Source: a virus
DNA length: 64,000 bases
Virus record (IMG/VR): IMGVR_UViG_3300005613_000011
Coordinates: 1 to 64,000 of that record
Reading direction: 5' to 3' (one strand)
The translations under genes were made by a program, and so were the position numbers. Shown here one piece after another: positions 39,801 through 49,887 of this stretch (positions within the stretch are counted from its first letter, which is position 1; each line of letters opens with the position of its first letter). The notes beneath the pieces are model-generated. The model did not search any database. It was given only the letters and a program-made list of their open reading frames with translations, and had not been told where the DNA came from.

Positions 39801-42800
39801 ATGAACAAGATATTTATTATGAAAAAGAGGGGAGCTATATACGGTCAATACATAATGATTATGCAGCGAATTACCACAAAGGCGGTGCGGCTTATAATTT
39901 GTTCACTCCTCACCTGACAACGCATAACACTATGTCCTTTATCTTCTCTGAAGAACAAACAGTTAAACATTATCCGTTTACATTGACCGAAGACACTAAG
40001 AAAGTCGCTGGAGGTTTTGTCGCTAATCTAAATACTATTTACCCGGCCAACATAGAGAGAGTTGCGTTAAATCCAAGACCACCAGTAGGGAAAAAAGACG
40101 AAGCCAATATATATAAAGACACGTACAAAACAGGTCACTTTGACAGTTACTGTGCAGATTATAACGCTAACGAAAACCCTAACAAGAGGAATGGTTCGGG
40201 CATAAGCAAATATTTGTATTACAAATTTAATTATGACGAAGATGCTGTAAAGGAACTTCTAAGGAAAGATGGAGAAGATCCGCGACCAGATCCTATTAAT
40301 GAATTTAAAGGGAGTAACGATCTGACTACGAGTAAAATTCTTCTTAGTAGGGCTTTAAAAAAAGATGACACTATATATATTACTGGTAGAATTGTTAAAA
40401 AGAGGCATTTTAGACAAATAGTTCAACTCCATACCAGATGTACTAATGACAGATTGAGAATGTACAAGTTTTATGATTGGGACTCTCTAGATAACGGAGA
40501 TGAAGGATATGATTTATATAACTGTTTGAAGCCTAAGTCTGTTGTGGAAGCATTTAATTTCACAGTTTGTTGTCACGATTACAAAGACTCTGACGGTAAT
40601 ATCGAGTGGGAGGAACAGTGGAGGATATCCGAACTTTTGACAAACGCCCGCTTAATACACAGGAGATGGCTGAGGCAGCATATAGGAGACGATCCTTTAT
40701 TGAAGAAACCTATTTCTTCCGGCACTTACTATCAGCAAGGGAAAAGTGAGGATATTTGTTGGGCAGCAGACACGCAGGGGATTATTAAACTAACGTTGAA
40801 TTTTGACGGTACATTTTCGTCTACTGTTGTTTTATCTAGAAATAAAATAAAAGATTCAAAATGGTTCCAAGCATATTTGACATCACAGAATTTAGACAAG
40901 ATAAAACTCGAAGACAAGCTGAATGTTGCGATCAAGACGCTTGTCACATCGAGCACATCTGATAAGGATAGGGATTATTTTACTGATATTTTTACGAGTG
41001 GTATGCTGTTTGATATCAGCGATCATGTTAATAAAAACATAAAAGATTATGAAAAACTTCCTTACATAAGATCTTTTGCCTTGGCAATAGGACTATTACA
41101 CGATGGAGCGGAAGTTGGTGTAACGAACCTTGATCTTACGAACAAGTCAGGCTTATCAGCTAGCGTGACTCTTGATTTGTCTACTGCTCATTTTGTTCCT
41201 AGCGGGACTAGTGCTACGTTAAGGAATTCTCCCACGAATGCTGCTATCGCTGGCAGTATCGCAACTGTTCCTGAAAACGAGTCAAGCGTTGAAAAAGCAG
41301 CAAGAGAGAAGAAAGAGTCTGATATTGAGAACGCTTCTGACAGGTATGATTTTCAAAGTTATCAGTCGTATATGAGTGGCTATTTTAGAAATGCTTATGT
41401 GGATTCTATTTCTTCTGACATGGAACAGGAGATGTATAACAAGATGACAGGGACAGAAGATTGGTCTACAACGTTTGGAGCAGATCCTCCATGGTCTTCT
41501 ACTGTAACAGGAGGCAATAGTTTTTTTGGAGGTGCAGATATTCCTCCTGGCAATCATTCTATATCTGGATCTGATGAAGTTATGTATAGAGCAGTTCCTC
41601 CTTGTAGTGGTTCCAGAACTAAAGAATACACTACAATTAGACATTTAAGCGGTAGTATGTATGTCGTGGGAGGAGGGGATCATACTCTTACGATGACATC
41701 TTCTAGTGTTAAACCTTTAATAGTTGGCAATACTTTGCAGGATAATTTTACAGGTATTAAGTGGACTACTGTAAGCAATACAATCTTTTTGCCTAGATCT
41801 TCCAATTTCAGGATATATGTTGAGAGTTTTGCTATAGAAAGGGATTTCGGTCCTAACCAGGACGAGTTTGAATATGGGACAGACGGTGGGGCAGACAACG
41901 ATTCCGAAATGTTGGAATGTTGTAATGTCAGAACTTGGCTTGCTCTTGAAAATTTAAACGTGGAAATTTTATCTCCTTCACCACCATACGATATAGAGGG
42001 TGCCGGTATATATGTGGCGGAATGGCCTTATACGGATGCTATTATTTTAACTTCTCCCGATTTTGTATATAATAGTGTCAGGTATCACTATATCACGGAT
42101 AAGGAGTACCCGTCTTGGGAGACAACAGGAGTAACAAACGATGAAGCAATAAAAATATGGGAAGAGGCGATTACGGACGAATGGAAGGCGAATGAACGAG
42201 AAATAAATACTGTTCCTTTAGAATATTGGGCAATTCATTTTGAAGGAAATATTATAAATTCAGCGTGTCCTGACGTAGAGGTTTCGCAAGCATCATTCTT
42301 TGACCCGGACGATATTGTATCTGTAGAGAGTTCTACAAGTACTTCTACAAGTACTTCTACAAGTACTTCTACAAGTACTTCTACAAGTACTTCAGCAGGC
42401 GAGAAGTTTGATGTTGATAAATATGGGGTTGACACTATTAGAACAGATCAAATAGTAGGAGAAAGTTTTGCATATAAAAGAGGAAGATCTATTTGTTTTG
42501 ACAGTGGTAAGATCCAAAGATATAATTCTAGTGCTATAACATATATGGATATACCAATTATTTTTCAACTGTCATCTCGCAAAGCAGAGTTTTTATTGAA
42601 GAGCAGCAATAGTGTATTGCAGGCTAATACTGATGTGTGCGGAGATTATCCGTATGTTTATATGAAATCTTTGAATCTTAAATTTTCTCTTACTGATGCT
42701 ACTCAGTCCACGGTTATTACTTTATGTACTTTAGGACAAGGAAAAAACAGGATTTTAACTATTGTAGATGTTATAGAACTAAAGAACTATAACGGACAGA

Positions 42801-44662
42801 TTAACATAGATGCCAGGTATGCAGAGTTTGGTAAAATAATGATAATCTCTGACAATCTTCACAATTTAAATATAACGTCCGCGACAGCAAAATGTTTGTC
42901 GGAAATTAATTTTTATAGATATAAAGCATATAATTCTAATGCGTTCCAGACCGTTAAGGTGGATGGAAATACAATTATAGCAGACGATATAAAACTTGTT
43001 TGTGATAAGTTAGCAAACACCGCTGTTCAATATGATACTAAGTCGATTGTTATATATAATGATTTCTGGCCATTTGATCCTTATAAACCGAAATCTGAAT
43101 CTGCTAAAGATGGGGTAGTAACCTTTAGGTTGGCTTATGGTGCATCTGTTGTTGATGCGAAGGCAAGGTTATTTGTATTTTTCCCTGATGCCAGAAGAAA
43201 CATTTCCGCCGCAATGTCTCTTGATGGTGGTTTAACATGGTACTTGTTTGATGGGTTGATTAGACTTTTACAAAGAGAATCTGCCAGAGCACCGTTTGTT
43301 ATTTACAATAAGCGTAATGATTTAATCAGCTTGTTTTTCTTGTATGAGGAGAGATCTGGTAGTGGAGACTTGCTTGCTGTAAAACATATACCAGCATCGT
43401 TATTTAACGCTACTGATGCTTTTACCCCTTATTATCCTCCAGAAACAACCACTGGATTCGATACGGATTTGGATCATTTTAGTGGTAACGGCAAGTCTCT
43501 AAGATGTTTATTCTCGACTATTATTGAAGGTAATGTGTCCGATTCGAGTTCTGTGTATTGTTTGCAAACCAGAGAAAATGAGGAGAACCAAGGGGGGTGG
43601 GGATGGAGCAAAACTGCTTATGCTTCGCTGTCTAGAGGTTGGAACTATTACGAAGAACAACTCAAAGAAGAATATGCCACACTGCCGGAGGATATAAGCA
43701 AAGAAACGAGTTATTTCCCAAGATTCAAATTAGGAAACAGGAAACTAGAAACGAATCTCCAAAATATCAGGTTTGCTGCTTATCATGATCTAAAGGGAGT
43801 GTTAAGACTTATTGGGGTCAGCGATACTTTCGCTTCCGAATCTGAATCTCAATCTGGTGGTAGTCCTGTTATCCAAAAGGCAAATAGCACTATGTTTATA
43901 AGAAGTTGTAGAGACTATATAAACTGGGAAGAAAATATTAGCGAAATAAATTTCCACAAGAAAAAGGAATCTTATGATGTGGGAGACCCTAATTATGAAA
44001 CCGCTTATAGCTCCGAGACATTTAAAAAGTGGTACTTAATGAATGCATTTTTATGTTATGCGACAAATAAGTGGACTAGCGTCAAGGATTGCATACAGGT
44101 CTCGTCAGAAGTTTATGCTTTTTCTGATGTTGTTTGTGATGAATCGTCTCAAGGGAAATCCAATATTGTTGACATAAAAAAGGAAAACACATCTGATTTT
44201 TGTTTCGGTGACAGTAGAGCGGAAACCGATTTGGGGCCGATTGAAGTTGTTTCTAACCCGTTGACTGGAGATGTTGCTGTTTTCTTTTCTTATCAAGATA
44301 ACCTGTTTGTTAGAAGGTTGATAAACAATTTTATAGATTATTATTCGGAAGAAAATAGAGGAAAATTAAGTGCAAATAAAGAAAAGACAATAGGTGAGAC
44401 GTTTAATTTAACCAAAGACTCGCCGAATAAACCTGTATATATAGCCGGTAAAACACCAAAGAGCGTAGATACTGATTACTATACTGTTACAACCAGAGCG
44501 TCTTCAAACGCACCTAATTCTGGTGTTTTAGGTGGCCTTAAACCTGGATCCTATTTTACAAGAAAGGGATTATTAAGAGTGTTTTATTTCGACGAGTTAG
44601 CAAATATCTGGGGAGTGACTTTATCCCTGCCTGAATTCGGTATTGTTCTGGAGGAATCTTAA
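36848..44662 (+). CDS. Giant tail protein with poly-Ser and Ser-Thr tracts
   Basis: This 2,604-residue protein follows the tape measure and precedes the hub-like gene. The N-terminal ~600 residues are polar and acidic. Residues ~601-755 are almost pure Ser with scattered Ile; later comes a mixed beta body with several Cys-containing loops (DDCPCPCVTDN), a Ser-Thr repeat (about 1828-1848) and a C-terminal region with beta-propeller-like strands (RFAAYHDLKGVLRLIGVSDT). No enzyme motif recognised. It is probably a tail-tip or side-fibre component whose Ser tracts act as flexible linkers. The ribosome-binding site is weak. It overlaps the next gene by one base (TAATG). Confidence 0.6.
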   Translation: MADFDPTIKKVLHPSAHGARRCCLETEGNAYKEGEVEPWGVIPLSAKAKGIRYSFSITPVVNHSDTIPYQKRLDTTSSSESSEDGGIWPSDVPTIQTTNGSRGYGVVPGSFSNAFLPAITYEEEGSGVTYTKFDDHTDGGEIYSIRMWTTDVGDTYISENKRNELTGVESPAQRYKINSEGSREYNWEERPRDENKTTSYSDVYKEQPNNIRWWFGLDGIEPNSGDNILWGEVVQGCRDLEEEINGDELEDATTDLLIQIIASPDVSADDISEANTELGDNFEERKAAIDRYMEVIDNSESTLKSTETVTESTPAIGGVDYSRVGIATVAEQVATSLESCLNIPNAIIDNDTQTTVNNFIRSIRNKASSLKNSRIKNKKISIKQDKNIDGFFVSYINDHDYIAKNADEDEECEETFDWGFRHPVPKVFYGDSDIDDCPRLQISEKNTKGGVPVVDEGVELPPQRDFYSKDGEAIEIYSKDVLGNDFQSYDFLEGTEYTSGTWKIRNCHFKPNSENKGLVVTEWIKTTKEGDEQKQETYRETTLINNNTGGESRTFYTYIGKDGKSQNSWPKGMTVSDEEFVDKTADAKFVIQLIKRRRGIGSSSSSSSSSSSISSSSSSSISSSSSSSISSSSSSSISSSSSSSSISSSSSSSISSSSSSIISSSSSSIISSSSSSIISSSSSSISSSSSSSISSSSSSSSISSSSSSISSSSSSSSSSSISSSSSSSSSLSSSSASSMSSSMSSSMSSSSSASPPTFILAANNPFLRKKILHIDPCDENLLIFHTEVTNPYDKDWFKKCIYGRGNILDNDTISKMLLLDIKAIDCEDADDISFERGKDDCPCPCVTDNHEQTDWVLDLYVYIESGKYKLLFFRGVYEYDGMEDVPLVESVVFDDNLVTEEMAGQAYDFGDDLEYLEDACWGYRFLDDTSKILSSGHSGTCTLYPCLENFEGLNVTKFKESLNNDNRDHNALFEDKKNYAYYYSNEQDIYYEKEGSYIRSIHNDYAANYHKGGAAYNLFTPHLTTHNTMSFIFSEEQTVKHYPFTLTEDTKKVAGGFVANLNTIYPANIERVALNPRPPVGKKDEANIYKDTYKTGHFDSYCADYNANENPNKRNGSGISKYLYYKFNYDEDAVKELLRKDGEDPRPDPINEFKGSNDLTTSKILLSRALKKDDTIYITGRIVKKRHFRQIVQLHTRCTNDRLRMYKFYDWDSLDNGDEGYDLYNCLKPKSVVEAFNFTVCCHDYKDSDGNIEWEEQWRISELLTNARLIHRRWLRQHIGDDPLLKKPISSGTYYQQGKSEDICWAADTQGIIKLTLNFDGTFSSTVVLSRNKIKDSKWFQAYLTSQNLDKIKLEDKLNVAIKTLVTSSTSDKDRDYFTDIFTSGMLFDISDHVNKNIKDYEKLPYIRSFALAIGLLHDGAEVGVTNLDLTNKSGLSASVTLDLSTAHFVPSGTSATLRNSPTNAAIAGSIATVPENESSVEKAAREKKESDIENASDRYDFQSYQSYMSGYFRNAYVDSISSDMEQEMYNKMTGTEDWSTTFGADPPWSSTVTGGNSFFGGADIPPGNHSISGSDEVMYRAVPPCSGSRTKEYTTIRHLSGSMYVVGGGDHTLTMTSSSVKPLIVGNTLQDNFTGIKWTTVSNTIFLPRSSNFRIYVESFAIERDFGPNQDEFEYGTDGGADNDSEMLECCNVRTWLALENLNVEILSPSPPYDIEGAGIYVAEWPYTDAIILTSPDFVYNSVRYHYITDKEYPSWETTGVTNDEAIKIWEEAITDEWKANEREINTVPLEYWAIHFEGNIINSACPDVEVSQASFFDPDDIVSVESSTSTSTSTSTSTSTSTSTSTSAGEKFDVDKYGVDTIRTDQIVGESFAYKRGRSICFDSGKIQRYNSSAITYMDIPIIFQLSSRKAEFLLKSSNSVLQANTDVCGDYPYVYMKSLNLKFSLTDATQSTVITLCTLGQGKNRILTIVDVIELKNYNGQINIDARYAEFGKIMIISDNLHNLNITSATAKCLSEINFYRYKAYNSNAFQTVKVDGNTIIADDIKLVCDKLANTAVQYDTKSIVIYNDFWPFDPYKPKSESAKDGVVTFRLAYGASVVDAKARLFVFFPDARRNISAAMSLDGGLTWYLFDGLIRLLQRESARAPFVIYNKRNDLISLFFLYEERSGSGDLLAVKHIPASLFNATDAFTPYYPPETTTGFDTDLDHFSGNGKSLRCLFSTIIEGNVSDSSSVYCLQTRENEENQGGWGWSKTAYASLSRGWNYYEEQLKEEYATLPEDISKETSYFPRFKLGNRKLETNLQNIRFAAYHDLKGVLRLIGVSDTFASESESQSGGSPVIQKANSTMFIRSCRDYINWEENISEINFHKKKESYDVGDPNYETAYSSETFKKWYLMNAFLCYATNKWTSVKDCIQVSSEVYAFSDVVCDESSQGKSNIVDIKKENTSDFCFGDSRAETDLGPIEVVSNPLTGDVAVFFSYQDNLFVRRLINNFIDYYSEENRGKLSANKEKTIGETFNLTKDSPNKPVYIAGKTPKSVDTDYYTVTTRASSNAPNSGVLGGLKPGSYFTRKGLLRVFYFDELANIWGVTLSLPEFGIVLEES
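38647..39105 (+). repeat. Poly-serine tract (TCT/AGT/AGC/TCG repeats)
   Basis: These are about 450 bp of near-repeats such as TCTTCTAGCAGTTCG-TCTATTAGT, coding for Ser with periodic Ile. Ser is encoded by both codon boxes, so Ser itself seems selected, not just a DNA repeat. The same tract read on the minus strand gives long Leu/Glu-rich frames that are shadows. Confidence 0.8.
42328..42393 (+). repeat. 12-bp tandem repeat coding Ser-Thr
   Basis: AGTACTTCTACA is repeated about five times without visible error, giving (Ser-Thr)n inside the giant tail protein. Perfect copies indicate recent slippage and possible length variation between phages. Confidence 0.8.
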
Positions 44663-47600
44663 TGGCTGACGACAAGTATTTACTTGGTGATGATTATATA
44701 ACTAACGACATTACTCAGATTAAACAGGTTAAGTCTACTTTTACAAAAGATGCCAATGGCAATTTGGAAACGGTAAAAAATTATAATGCTGGTCGTGTGA
44801 GACTTAAGTGTTATATAAACAGGTATTGTCCTGTTACCAAGGGAAGGCACACTAATTACGGTCTGGTTTTTAGTTCTAATACTTTGAGATCGGTCCCTGA
44901 CGAAGTGTTGAAGAACTTTAGTTTTGTACCAGGTCTTGAGGGGCTGTTTTTAAGACCAAGAGTTAATTACAGGTCTAATTTTATTGTGTATCCTGTCAAG
45001 CCTGAAATTACTGAAATCCCTATTAATCAAGCGATAGGAAAAGGGCAGGTAAACTATCAAAAAATACAAACATATACATATAGTCTTTTTCGAAACGGGT
45101 TCCCGGATTACACTGAATACCAGACATGGGTAGCTGTTCCTAGTCCTATTGATGGCAAAAAATCTCCACCTGAGTCTGATTATGTTTGCGATAACGATTG
45201 TCCTTCCGATCAAAGCAGGGCAAGGTGGATGTACACCCCATTGCCCCGCCCGACAGATTCTGACAATAACAATGAAGAGGACAAAGACAAAAGTCAAGAG
45301 CCTGATGATTCGTATGTTCTTTTCCCATCACAGATGGCAAGTGCTCCATTAATACTTGAAGAACTTATAGATCCTCCAACCAAAGAAGAACTAGAAGAAC
45401 AGCAAAAAGAATATGATAAAAAGGCAGATGATTTTTTAAAAAGTAAAGGTGGAGAAGAGTATTCTGACAGATTAGATAAATTAACAGATGAGGAAGAAGC
45501 TGAACTGGTTAAGTTTATTGAAGATAATATGTCTGTTGATCTTTTATACGATTTCTTAAAAAAAAATGGCGAAGATTTATCTACGACTCCTCAACAAATG
45601 GCTTTGTTGGATATGTATAAAGAAGCCATGACAAATAAAGGTGGTCCAATTCCTCTTGAAGCAGAAAGACAAACGAAAGAGCAATACTATAAAGAAAACG
45701 AAAGAATGGCAAAAGAATATGGCAAATGGCTTCGCTCTAACCCGAGAACTAGTTCTATATTTAATAGTGATGGAACTTTTAACCCTAGAACAGCAGAGCA
45801 AGAAAGTCTCATAATTGATTGGATGGCCAATAACTATTCGCCTGCTAATTTAAATTATGAGGTAGATAATGGTTATAATCCCGCCCCCCAGGCTTTAGCT
45901 ATTCAAAAAGCAAGGCATGAAAATAAAATTAAAGAAGCTGGTGGAGTTGCTGGTTATGCTGCGTCTTCTGGTGCTATTAACGATATAAAAAATGCTGCTA
46001 CAATGACACATGAAGATTGGGTAAAGGAACTTAAAGAAGTTAATAATAGATTTGCCAATGGAACTGCTATATTTGATTCTGCTAAACAAAAAGAAGATTA
46101 TGACAACAGGGGATCTTCTGAAGAATTAACACAAGCAGAAAAAGAAACAATCGCAGATGTTTGGGCTAATAATTATTCTAGTGGATTTTTAAACGATCTA
46201 ATAAAAAGTAAAGAAAAAGTATTAAAGGAAACAGGAGATAACAAAGATAGAATTAAACTACAACTGGGTAAAATGGCCTTAGAAAAACAGATGGAAAAAG
46301 CTAGAAAAAAGATCATAGAAGAAAAGCTAAAAAAAAGACAACCAATACACTGGAGACTAAAGAAAAAGACACCTCTGTTTAAAGGACAGGACTTCTTTTT
46401 TGAATTCAGGAAGATTTCTGTAGAAAAAGACATTAAGAACGTTGATTCTAAAGAGTTTGTTGACAAGTCATATAATTTCATGGATGTGAATTTTCAAGGG
46501 GATACTTCTCTCTCTATTACTGAGGGAAAAGTAACTGGTCATCCACCTATTAACCAATCTGTCGTTGAATATAAGAAAAAAGTTACTAAATCTGAAGACT
46601 TTGTTGGCATAGAATACGAAAAAGTGGAAGACTCTATCAAGTTTCTTGATCTTAACAGGCAACCATATCTTATTCTCGAAATGAAAGGGACTGGTGGACA
46701 TTATCTCTTTGTTTTTGCAGAGAAGTATAACCCAATATGTTTCAAGGTTGTTGATATCCCTAATGGAGAGAACGGGTCTGTAAAAGTTAGTTATTTACTT
46801 AGTACCTATAAAGATGTTGTTGGCAAACAGTTGTTCAGCGGTGATGGTTTTACAATGTCTGTAAGAAATCATCTTGGGAGAATTGTTGTTACGTTTGGTA
46901 GCCTGGAAGGCAACCCGTGGATTATAGACAATTTAGAAAAACGAACAGACACTAACGAAGATGTTATTTTCAGGACACCTGCCAATTGCGAATTATATTT
47001 ATGGGGAGGAAGTTACGCAATCGCTTTTTCTTTTGGTCCACTGCAATATAATAAATCGGCTACGATTTCATTACCACCTAACCCTAAAAAATCTACTGGT
47101 TCAGCTGATGAGGTGGATAATGACGAGCCAGGTTTTACCGTAACTGATTTAGGAATAGGTTCTCATCATATTGTTTTAAGCACATCCGATATGATTCCTC
47201 AAAAGTTTAACAAAGGGAGATATAAGAGAGTAACATATTATGTGGGAGGTTCATCAGAAACCGATGTTGGTGACGATATGTATTTACAAACAAGTAAGCA
47301 TTTTTATGGATGTGACGCTCAGGAGATACAAGAAGTTTATTTTACTAAGGGTAACACTGAGCCTCAGATATTCAAAAAAGGATTGTCTAATGCATTGGAG
47401 GGATGTAAATTTACAAACACAGACGATTATATTAAAGACTGGGAAGTTAGTACACTTATAAGTCCAAGTAAGATATATATTAATGCAGCAATAGTACCTA
47501 ACAGTCTTGGAACAACGAATTCAAACTTGGGGTTGTCTTATCAAGATCTTGAAAAAAACAATAAGAATTTAAAGACCTTTGCCACTTCTGTCGAATTATC

Positions 47601-49419
47601 TTCTGGTTCGTATTTGTTTACCGGAGATACAGATGATTTTTCAGTGAACTTAAATGACCCACAACGATCTTTATTTGAAGCAGCAGCCGCAGCCCAAGCC
47701 GCAAATACTAGTGTTGGAGAATCTGTGCCTGAAGGAGGATGGATATTGAGAAATTGTATTACGCCTGTTATCACGCACCTAAGACTCGTTTCTGTTCCTT
47801 TCCACGAAGACGCGTGGAGGCCAAAAGATGATGGCATGGATGTTAGTAAACATGTTTTGAAGTTTGATGATTCGTGGTCAGCTCAAGACTTTATTACGGC
47901 GGAACATTCAGGTTCTATTTCTTTTATTATCAACAACGGTAAAGAAGTAGAAGGAAGCGAAGCAAGTAGTTTACCATATTCGGAAGAACTAGAAGCGATG
48001 AAAGATAAGGCTTTTTATATTGAAGTGTGGGCTGGGTATGATAATTGCAGCTATACGTTTGGAGATATCACAGAGGGTTCTGAACCATTGTATTATAAAC
48101 TATTTACTGGTATCTGTTTTGGCGGGACAATTACACAAGAACCTATGATCAGGAAGATGGAGTGCAAGATAGTTGATTATTCTAGAATATTAAAAGACAC
48201 TCTTTTCTTCAATTCGCCGTTTTTCGACGGGATGAGAGATGCAAATGCTGTTTACGAGATATTGAGAATGGCAGCATTTAAAGAGTTTGGTGTTGGTGCT
48301 GGCGAACAGTCTGGAGATCTAGGGCAGGGACAGGGAACATACGGAGCTACCGATCCCGCATCTTTAGTTAGTTCTTGTTGCAATAATACAGGTGGATATA
48401 TTTCTCCAACATGCGATCATAGAAGTTATGAATACGAAGAATATGCTCTTCCTTTCAGTTATAGCAGATTACAAAATCCTTTCTTCAGATTCAAAGACGG
48501 TTCGAAATTATATGATGCGATTGTTGGATTTGCTAAAAGAGGAGACAAAATGATGTTTTTTGATGCCTTTGGCGGGTTCCACTATCAATCGTCAATAGGT
48601 ATCAAGATGGCATCTCTTACCAACGAAGAATTAGGCAAGTATGCCATATGGAAATTCAGGACGACTGATACAAAAGATATTGATGATGAAACCGGGGAAC
48701 AAACAGCATGGCAATATGTGTTTAACGTTATGACTAAAGAAAGCTCTGTCGAAGATGTATATAACAATATTCACGTAGTGACATCTACTCCTAATTTTGA
48801 AGTTATTTTGGGAGACAGAGTAAATTGGGACTCAATAACAGATCCGTCTATTAAAGGTTTTCTTGGATATACAAAAACTGTATTTCAACAAGAATCTACT
48901 TTTGGTAGAGCAGAAGCTCTGAAAAATATAATGGACAGGTATAAGGCTGTTTGGGTTCCTCCTCTTGTTTACAAATTCGAAACTTATGGTCAACCATTAA
49001 GAATTTTCGATGTTGCCAGCATAGATGACAAAAATATATTGGTAACGAGTATTTCGTCTGAAATAGATCCTAATGCTAATAGGTGGTGGCAAAACATACA
49101 AGGCGAATATTTTGGAGTTAGTCCAACCATCACAGGCAAAGAAGGGACAAAAAGAGATGATGAAAACGGTGTGCAGGAAGATATTTCTGACAATCCTCTT
49201 AGGAGAATAGCAGATGATGCCTATGAAAATGTTTTGTCTGCCGCTTCTGCCGTATCTAATGCCGCTGGTGGGGTATTAGGGACTTTGAGCAACTTGACAA
49301 AGATGACATTGGATGCTCGTAACGCTATTTCGCAAGATGGTGCCATGGTTCGTGTTACTAAGTCAGGATATGGTATTATTGTCATGGAAAACAACACTGG
49401 ATCTAAACCTCTTTTTTAA
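44662..49419 (+). CDS. Tail hub/tip-like protein with helical repeat insertion
   Basis: This 1,585-residue protein has an insertion (about 250-560) of three related helical repeats: LTDEEEAELVKFIEDNMSVD, TAEQESLIIDWMANNYSPAN and LTQAEKETIADVWANNYSSG. After this come beta domains, and the last ~450 residues have hub-like features (LYDAIVGFAKRGDKMMFFDA, FGGFHYQSS, NIHVVTSTPNFEVILGDRVN), as expected for a baseplate or tail-tip hub binding the tube end. The role is inferred from order and pattern. Translation is coupled to the upstream giant gene. Confidence 0.55.
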   Translation: MADDKYLLGDDYITNDITQIKQVKSTFTKDANGNLETVKNYNAGRVRLKCYINRYCPVTKGRHTNYGLVFSSNTLRSVPDEVLKNFSFVPGLEGLFLRPRVNYRSNFIVYPVKPEITEIPINQAIGKGQVNYQKIQTYTYSLFRNGFPDYTEYQTWVAVPSPIDGKKSPPESDYVCDNDCPSDQSRARWMYTPLPRPTDSDNNNEEDKDKSQEPDDSYVLFPSQMASAPLILEELIDPPTKEELEEQQKEYDKKADDFLKSKGGEEYSDRLDKLTDEEEAELVKFIEDNMSVDLLYDFLKKNGEDLSTTPQQMALLDMYKEAMTNKGGPIPLEAERQTKEQYYKENERMAKEYGKWLRSNPRTSSIFNSDGTFNPRTAEQESLIIDWMANNYSPANLNYEVDNGYNPAPQALAIQKARHENKIKEAGGVAGYAASSGAINDIKNAATMTHEDWVKELKEVNNRFANGTAIFDSAKQKEDYDNRGSSEELTQAEKETIADVWANNYSSGFLNDLIKSKEKVLKETGDNKDRIKLQLGKMALEKQMEKARKKIIEEKLKKRQPIHWRLKKKTPLFKGQDFFFEFRKISVEKDIKNVDSKEFVDKSYNFMDVNFQGDTSLSITEGKVTGHPPINQSVVEYKKKVTKSEDFVGIEYEKVEDSIKFLDLNRQPYLILEMKGTGGHYLFVFAEKYNPICFKVVDIPNGENGSVKVSYLLSTYKDVVGKQLFSGDGFTMSVRNHLGRIVVTFGSLEGNPWIIDNLEKRTDTNEDVIFRTPANCELYLWGGSYAIAFSFGPLQYNKSATISLPPNPKKSTGSADEVDNDEPGFTVTDLGIGSHHIVLSTSDMIPQKFNKGRYKRVTYYVGGSSETDVGDDMYLQTSKHFYGCDAQEIQEVYFTKGNTEPQIFKKGLSNALEGCKFTNTDDYIKDWEVSTLISPSKIYINAAIVPNSLGTTNSNLGLSYQDLEKNNKNLKTFATSVELSSGSYLFTGDTDDFSVNLNDPQRSLFEAAAAAQAANTSVGESVPEGGWILRNCITPVITHLRLVSVPFHEDAWRPKDDGMDVSKHVLKFDDSWSAQDFITAEHSGSISFIINNGKEVEGSEASSLPYSEELEAMKDKAFYIEVWAGYDNCSYTFGDITEGSEPLYYKLFTGICFGGTITQEPMIRKMECKIVDYSRILKDTLFFNSPFFDGMRDANAVYEILRMAAFKEFGVGAGEQSGDLGQGQGTYGATDPASLVSSCCNNTGGYISPTCDHRSYEYEEYALPFSYSRLQNPFFRFKDGSKLYDAIVGFAKRGDKMMFFDAFGGFHYQSSIGIKMASLTNEELGKYAIWKFRTTDTKDIDDETGEQTAWQYVFNVMTKESSVEDVYNNIHVVTSTPNFEVILGDRVNWDSITDPSIKGFLGYTKTVFQQESTFGRAEALKNIMDRYKAVWVPPLVYKFETYGQPLRIFDVASIDDKNILVTSISSEIDPNANRWWQNIQGEYFGVSPTITGKEGTKRDDENGVQEDISDNPLRRIADDAYENVLSAASAVSNAAGGVLGTLSNLTKMTLDARNAISQDGAMVRVTKSGYGIIVMENNTGSKPLF

Positions 49420-49556
49420 AGAGGTGAGCGGGAAATCACTGTAGATTTAGCATAAGGATGAAAGCAAACGAAAATTTAGTCTCGCCTAATGCCGATAAGT
49501 TTCTAAGAAAAACAATTAAAAGGATTTAGTTAGTTAAAAAAGGAAAATTAAATTAA

Positions 49557-49763
49557 ATGTCCATTGAAAACTCACTTGAAATTTTTGCTAGGCGAAATCT
49601 TGAATCTGTTAGAAGTGAAATTAGCAGTAATGATGTTATGGATGATGTTTTGAAAATGGCAGATGGTTGGAGAGAACTGGGTCTTTTTATGACTGGTGGT
49701 TGCACTAATGTTTCCGGTAATTTTGCCAAGATAGGTCAAGGAGGAAAGGTTGTAGGAAGGTAA
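49557..49763 (+). CDS. Small hypothetical protein
   Basis: This 68-residue protein, MSIENSLEIFARRNLESVRS, then a helix and a Gly-rich end (FMTGGCTNVSGNFAKIGQGG). AAGGA lies about 13 nt upstream, slightly far. It is flanked by two structured noncoding gaps. Function unknown. Confidence 0.5.
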   Translation: MSIENSLEIFARRNLESVRSEISSNDVMDDVLKMADGWRELGLFMTGGCTNVSGNFAKIGQGGKVVGR

Positions 49764-49764
49764 T

Positions 49765-49814
49765 GTCAACTATATACTTCTTAAGTGAAGAGGCTTGTAA
49801 GAGTCTAAGTTGAC
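49765..49814 (+). ncRNA. Small three-way-junction RNA element
   Basis: GTCAACT (49765-49771) pairs with AGTTGAC (49808-49814), enclosing two hairpins, CTTC-TTAAGT-GAAG and AGGCT-TGTAAG-AGTCT. It directly follows the stop of the small gene. It could be a leader structure for the 49923 gene or a processing signal. It does not contain a hammerhead core. Confidence 0.45.
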
Positions 49815-49887
49815 CAGACCACTAACAGGAGAATAAAAGTTGTTAGTAAACGATAAGGAAGAAATTAGAAACGAAAGGATGACAGCC

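Noticed and set aside
49405-49426. Terminator at the end of the hub-like gene
   Set aside because: ACCTCTTT/AAAGAGGT forms a stem across the stop codon, but no T-run follows.
49420-49556. Hammerhead ribozyme
   Set aside because: GGATGA and CGAAAA occur in this gap, but the required CUGAUGA core is not intact and flanking stems are not evident.
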